From an uncultured beta proteobacterium (lineage in GTDB: Bacteria; Pseudomonadota; Gammaproteobacteria; Burkholderiales; Burkholderiaceae), in contig CAJAFJ010000582.1 in assembly GCA_903938955.1 (NCBI GenBank), forward strand, positions 1 to 9,936: a DNA stretch of 9,936 bases. The letters are read 5' to 3'. Below are positions 7,155 to 9,936 of this stretch, one piece after another. The position numbers were made by a program, and so were the translations under genes. The notes beneath the pieces are model-generated. The model was not told where the DNA came from, searched no databases, and saw only the letters and a list, made by a program, of their open reading frames with translations. The first letter of the stretch is position 1, and every line of letters begins with the position of its first letter.

Positions 7155-7291
7155 CCCATCTCAGACTTTTGCCACGTAATGGGCAAGTTAAATCATTTTT
7201 ATTGAACGACTTTAATGGCTTAATTTTTGAATTAAGCCTGCGGCGATTGCACTTACATTTGGAGCTTTCCACCCCCATTCAGGAGCCATCC
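7155..7291 (+). other. Intergenic leader of the small Pro/Thr/Ser-rich gene with palindrome
   Basis: This AT-rich 137-bp gap holds two inverted repeats. The first is weak (TTGCC at 7169-7173 with GGCAA at 7182-7186), followed some bases later by a T-rich stretch, and could be a poor terminator for the transglycosylase operon. The second is a clean 9-bp palindrome, GGCTTAATT at 7217-7225 pairing with 7230-7238 around a TTTG loop, with no T-tract on either side, which argues for an operator or a leader hairpin. No convincing -35/-10 pair was found. Confidence 0.5.
7281..7285 (+). promoter_or_regulatory. Strong Shine-Dalgarno of the small Pro/Thr/Ser-rich gene
   Basis: AGGAG lies six bases before the ATG at 7292-7294. 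This is the best ribosome site in the window and fixes the start there. The reading frame stays open further upstream to about 7130, but that extension covers the end of the transglycosylase gene and has no such signal. Confidence 0.75.
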
Positions 7292-7678
7292 ATGAAAATC
7301 GGCAACAGCCATCTTCCCCCGGTCAACCCCGCATCCACCAAAACCGCCAAGACCACCGGCTCTGGCGAACAAAAAGCCGTACCGCCCGGCCTTGAAAAGG
7401 TTCAGACCCGCCAGCAAAGCGTGCCAGCCGCTGACCGCAACGCCGGACAAGCCACAGCCACCGACCGGATCAGTCGCAACATTGCGCGGTATGCGGAAAC
7501 GCAGGCGATTGTGACGCCGCCGGTTACTGCGCCAGTCACGCCACCGGCGTTGTCAACCACGCCCACGGAAAGCACCAGCACAATACCAACTGACAGCACC
7601 ACGGCATCAACCCCAGAGGCAGGCACCAGCACAACGGCCGAGACTACAGCTTCAAGCAGTGAAACACCAACGGCCTGA
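7292..7678 (+). CDS. Small Pro/Thr/Ser-rich protein of unknown function
   Basis: A 128-residue protein that I do not recognise. It opens with MKIGNSHLPPVNP and has a charged middle part with a possible short helix, ATDRISRNIARYAETQAI (about 54-73). It ends in a low-complexity tail of Thr, Ser, Pro, Ala and Glu (about 74-128). There is no cysteine, no tryptophan, no signal peptide and no membrane segment, so it looks intrinsically disordered and cytoplasmic unless exported in some other way. A strong AGGAG ribosome site and a good terminator downstream support that it is expressed. It sits between the lap operon and the 3' end of the adhesin gene. The MKIG opening recalls some anti-sigma factor FlgM proteins, but the conserved FlgM C-terminal helices are absent, so I do not call it FlgM. 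Confidence 0.65.
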   Translation: MKIGNSHLPPVNPASTKTAKTTGSGEQKAVPPGLEKVQTRQQSVPAADRNAGQATATDRISRNIARYAETQAIVTPPVTAPVTPPALSTTPTESTSTIPTDSTTASTPEAGTSTTAETTASSSETPTA

Positions 7679-7719
7679 CCATCTGTGACCAGCTCGTGAC
7701 GGGGCTTGCACCCGCAGGT

Positions 7720-7740
7720 GTGTGCCCATACTGGGCGCAC
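7720..7740 (+). other. Short hairpin before the main terminator
   Basis: A 9-bp stem with one G-T pair, 7720-7728 (GTGTGCCCA) with 7732-7740 (TGGGCGCAC), and a 3-nt loop. It lies directly before the strong terminator hairpin and has no T-tract of its own other than the A-rich start of the next stem. It may assist termination or protect the 3' end of the small gene's transcript. Confidence 0.45.
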
Positions 7741-7743
7741 ATG

Positions 7744-7779
7744 AAAAAAGGGAAACATGATTGAACATGTTTCCCTTTT
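7744..7779. terminator. Bidirectional intrinsic terminator between the small gene and the adhesin gene
   Basis: A perfect 14-bp stem, 7746-7759 (AAAAGGGAAACATG) with 7766-7779, and a 6-nt loop ATTGAA. The plus strand ends in TTTT and the minus strand in a run of T from the AAAAAA at 7744-7749, so it can stop transcripts arriving from both sides. It serves the small plus-strand gene ending at 7678 and the adhesin gene ending at 7855 on the minus strand. The bases 7780-7854 between it and the adhesin stop show nothing else I can name. Confidence 0.88.
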
Positions 7780-7854
7780 AATTCAAAACCAGCCAGCACT
7801 TAACTGACTAACATTAGCCGAAGCGATCCTTTTTGATTCACATGCAATACCGAA

Positions 7855-9936
7855 TTAGACATCCCCATCAACTTTGAAACTGCTACGCAACGCATGAATA
7901 ATGGCCTCATTAGTAGCATTATCAGCGAGTGAAAGCGCAGAAAGCGTAACCCCCTCCAAAGTAACGGATTGCGTCGCTACGAAACCACCGGTGGCACCAT
8001 TCGGGTCAATCGTCATGACTAGATTAGTACTTGTATCCGGTGCAAAGTGCAGGTAGCTCGCAAGATCTGCATCAGTCGCTCCCTCGTTGTTCTGGATCAA
8101 GTCACGCAGGTCAAGTACATCACCTTCGCTGAGATTAAACGAGCCACCGCTGGAATTGAAGTCCTTGAGGGTGTCATGGCCCGTTTCACCTAAGCTCCAC
8201 TTGAACACGTCGGCGCCCGTACTACCAGTCAAAGTGTCATTGCCAGCACCACCGCTAAGGATATCGTTGCCGTCGCCACCTTGTAAAGTGTTTGCGCCGA
8301 CTCCACCGCCTAGAGCATCGTTAAATTCAGTGCCAGCCACAGTCGCAATGCTTGGGTCAAAAGTGATGGCTAACGAACCGGATACGGTGTCCCCATCACC
8401 ATCTTTGGCGGTAAAGCCCAAATCCAAGACGGGAGTGCGGTTTTCATCCAATGTGAAGAAGTTCAAGCCATCAATCTTGAACTGATTACCACTGACCGTG
8501 TGCGCAATTTCGATGTAGTCGATGGTCTTACCTGCTGCAGCCTGAATGAAAAGGTCACCATTGCTGTCCAGCACAATAGGCACACCAGACGTTATTGCGC
8601 TATCACCTACGTATTTAACGTTATAGGTACCTTCACCGCTATCGTAGTTAAAGAAGCTGACTTTAACTGCCGAGAAATTGCTGACATTGTTGAAATCCAT
8701 CTTCATGACTTCGCCTGCATCAATTGTGTTGCTTCCAATGGCAAGGCCAGTTCCACTCATATTGATCAGTTCAGGCGAGCCATTTTTTGTAGCGGTAAAG
8801 GTGGCAAGCAAGGTAGCACCAGTTGGTTGCGTTTGGTCGAAAGAAACCAGCGTATCACCTGTTCCGGAATACAGGTTGTAGCCTGTTTCTGGTCCATTAC
8901 CATAGGCAAGTAGCGCCCCGTCCGTCGGGAACAATTTACTGGTATCTAGCGGCTGTAACAAGTTTGTGGTGTACGTACCATCCGCATGACCAACAATTGT
9001 GAAAACAGTGGTCGTTGTCGTCGTGGTACCGACTGTCGAAGTGGTTGTGCCCGTAATCGTGTCGCCGCTGAACGTGATCAAAACATCTTTCCCGCCCGAG
9101 GTCAATGTCACATTGGACTCGGTAGTGGTCAAAGTAATAATTTTGGCAGCCACACTATTCCAAGTAATGGCCCCTATCAAAGCGCCACCATCAGCGCCCA
9201 TATTGACCAAGGTTCCCACCAAGATGCCGCTTGATTCATCGGCAATGAAGCCTTTGGTCACACTCAGTGCCGGCATGTCGTCCTCTATGGTGATGCCAAT
9301 CATCCCTGAATCAACCAGGTTCACACCATCCGACAAAGTTACACCTACATTGAAGCTGAGGGTATCCTCCACGCTGTTCTGTGCATGATCAACTGAACCC
9401 AGCAAGCTAACTTGATAACTCAGCGTGCTTGCAGGCGCGGTACCGGCAGTATTCACTGCTGTGCTGCCATCATTAAGTGTGATTTGAATCACCGTATTGA
9501 TACCAGCCTTGCCAAGAAGAATGGCATTATTTCCTGTAGCGAAAGACCAAGTAATTTCTACCCCGCCTGATTTGAGAACGGTGGGCAAGCCAGTCAAACT
9601 GAGTTCTGCCGTAAGTGCCGTAGTGCCGTTGGGTGTTATGGTGAGTTCACCCGAACGTGTAGAAAGGTCAGTTGTATCGCTGCCTGTCGGACTGCCGACA
9701 ATATCCGGATTGCCGCCACTGAGCCCTTCTTCAGAGACTCTAAGGGTAGATGTACCGATAGTTGGCGCTACGTCGGCGTCCGTGATCGTGGTCTCAACCG
9801 TGCCCGTGTACACCACGGTTTCGTAGGCAGCGTTGTTGCTCCAGCTGTTGTCCACCAGCGACAGGTTGAACTTCTCACCACTGTCGGCCAGCGCGTCATC
9901 AATCGCGGCAATGCTGAACTCCGTGCCCACCGTGGC
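7855..9936 (-). CDS. lapA: LapA-like giant RTX adhesin, C-terminal part (type I secreted; N-terminus outside window)
   Basis: The C-terminal 693 residues of a very large repetitive cell-surface adhesin. The frame is open to the window edge, so the start is not here. From the N-terminal side: the end of a repeat module (YTGTVETTITDAD, near 9770-9810); a beta-rich module ending SGMIGITIEDDMP (about 9270-9765), resembling T1SS-143-type repeats; a second such module starting LSVTKGFIADESSG and closing with FTAKDGDGDTVSGSLAITF, with a further beta domain apparently nested in it (8446-8940). Then come RTX nonapeptides (8203-8334) and a C-terminal secretion region (GADVFKW, GDVLDLRDLI, YLHF) typical of the VCA0849-class type I target domain. 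Acidic DGDGD and GGDGND loops imply calcium binding outside the cell. Base composition is visibly more AT-rich than in lapD. Lap function is inferred from lapG/lapD/lapE beside it; lapA and other LapG-cleaved adhesins such as CdrA- or BrtA-like proteins share the logic, so the symbol is by analogy. Confidence 0.9.
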   Translation of the reverse strand, partial: ATVGTEFSIAAIDDALADSGEKFNLSLVDNSWSNNAAYETVVYTGTVETTITDADVAPTIGTSTLRVSEEGLSGGNPDIVGSPTGSDTTDLSTRSGELTITPNGTTALTAELSLTGLPTVLKSGGVEITWSFATGNNAILLGKAGINTVIQITLNDGSTAVNTAGTAPASTLSYQVSLLGSVDHAQNSVEDTLSFNVGVTLSDGVNLVDSGMIGITIEDDMPALSVTKGFIADESSGILVGTLVNMGADGGALIGAITWNSVAAKIITLTTTESNVTLTSGGKDVLITFSGDTITGTTTSTVGTTTTTTTVFTIVGHADGTYTTNLLQPLDTSKLFPTDGALLAYGNGPETGYNLYSGTGDTLVSFDQTQPTGATLLATFTATKNGSPELINMSGTGLAIGSNTIDAGEVMKMDFNNVSNFSAVKVSFFNYDSGEGTYNVKYVGDSAITSGVPIVLDSNGDLFIQAAAGKTIDYIEIAHTVSGNQFKIDGLNFFTLDENRTPVLDLGFTAKDGDGDTVSGSLAITFDPSIATVAGTEFNDALGGGVGANTLQGGDGNDILSGGAGNDTLTGSTGADVFKWSLGETGHDTLKDFNSSGGSFNLSEGDVLDLRDLIQNNEGATDADLASYLHFAPDTSTNLVMTIDPNGATGGFVATQSVTLEGVTLSALSLADNATNEAIIHALRSSFKVDGDV
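8203..8334 (-). repeat. RTX calcium-binding nonapeptide repeats of the adhesin
   Basis: About five tandem nine-residue units in the adhesin: GTEFNDALG, GGVGANTLQ, GGDGNDILS, GGAGNDTLT and GSTGADVFK. Units three and four fit the GGxGxDxLx consensus perfectly and the others are degenerate. They precede the secretion signal and should fold into a beta-roll on binding extracellular calcium, which for RTX proteins aids folding and one-way export. Confidence 0.9.
8446..8940 (-). other. Nested beta-rich domain in the last adhesin module
   Basis: About 165 residues lie between LLQPLD, which looks like the late strand of a T1SS-143-type module, and the DENRTPVLDLGFTAKDGDGDT strand that should directly follow it. 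The segment has alternating polar and hydrophobic strands, an IDAGEVMKMDFNNV stretch and a KVSFFNYDSGEGTYNVKYVG stretch, and has the look of a beta-sandwich carbohydrate- or ligand-binding domain. I cannot name its family; placing it as an insertion is an inference from the flanking strands. Confidence 0.4.

Noticed and set aside
7130..7291. Upstream extension of the small Pro/Thr/Ser-rich gene to about 7130
   Set aside because: It would overlap the transglycosylase end out of frame and pass through the intergenic palindrome, while AGGAG at 7281 clearly marks the ATG at 7292.
7292..7678. Anti-sigma factor FlgM as identity of the small gene
   Set aside because: Only the MKIG opening is reminiscent; the conserved C-terminal sigma28-binding helices are missing and replaced by a Thr/Ser/Pro tail.
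8500..8913. Plus-strand open frames within the adhesin region
   Set aside because: Antisense to the beta-rich adhesin frame, which carries RTX and secretion motifs; the plus-strand products have no coherent features.
9928..9930. GTG as a possible start of the adhesin gene
   Set aside because: The same frame continues upstream to the window edge, and the sequence begins in the middle of a beta repeat with no signal or ribosome site. Type I adhesins also have a long N-terminal region not seen here.

Overview
The window looks like a piece of a betaproteobacterial chromosome, most likely Burkholderiales/Comamonadaceae of the Rhodoferax-Polaromonas-Acidovorax sort. This rests on high-GC Gram-negative codon use, outer-membrane and periplasmic protein families, and the style of the genes; it is an inference from the proteins, not a database match. 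The centre and right of the window carry a Lap-type biofilm adhesion system: a type I secreted giant RTX adhesin with its outer-membrane exit duct, the periplasmic protease that cuts it loose, and the c-di-GMP receptor that controls the protease.

Layout from left to right. Positions 1-655 (minus) hold the N-terminal 218 residues of an AmpG-like muropeptide permease that runs off the window. Divergent from it, 700-1548 (plus), is a secreted M48 metallopeptidase. A strong hairpin with a T-tract on the minus strand (1561-1604) ends the next gene, 1628-3445 (minus), a TolC/LapE-type outer-membrane factor fused to a C-terminal OmpA peptidoglycan-binding domain. A 122-bp divergent intergenic region with a good sigma70-like promoter for the LapE gene follows. 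Then comes a plus-strand operon: lapG (3568-4275), lapD (4294-6207) and a Sel1/SLT lytic transglycosylase (6204-7154), the last overlapping lapD by the ATGA tetranucleotide. A small Pro/Thr/Ser-rich orphan gene (7292-7678) follows, then a perfect 14-bp bidirectional terminator hairpin. The last 2.1 kb (7855-9936, minus) is the C-terminal 693 residues of the giant adhesin: beta-sandwich modules, a short RTX array and a type I secretion signal. Its N-terminus, including the expected LapG cleavage site, lies outside the window.

How the genes should work together (family knowledge plus inference). The adhesin is exported through an ABC transporter/adaptor pair, not seen here, and the LapE duct, and stays anchored in the outer membrane. 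With c-di-GMP bound, LapD holds LapG at the inner membrane. When c-di-GMP falls, LapG is freed and cleaves the adhesin N-terminal region, releasing the cell from the biofilm. What is unusual is a peptidoglycan theme laid over this: the duct carries its own peptidoglycan-binding domain, and a lytic transglycosylase is translationally coupled to the c-di-GMP receptor. Cell-wall anchoring and local remodelling may therefore be built into this version of the adhesin machine.

No rRNA, tRNA, CRISPR array, insertion sequence or integrase was seen.
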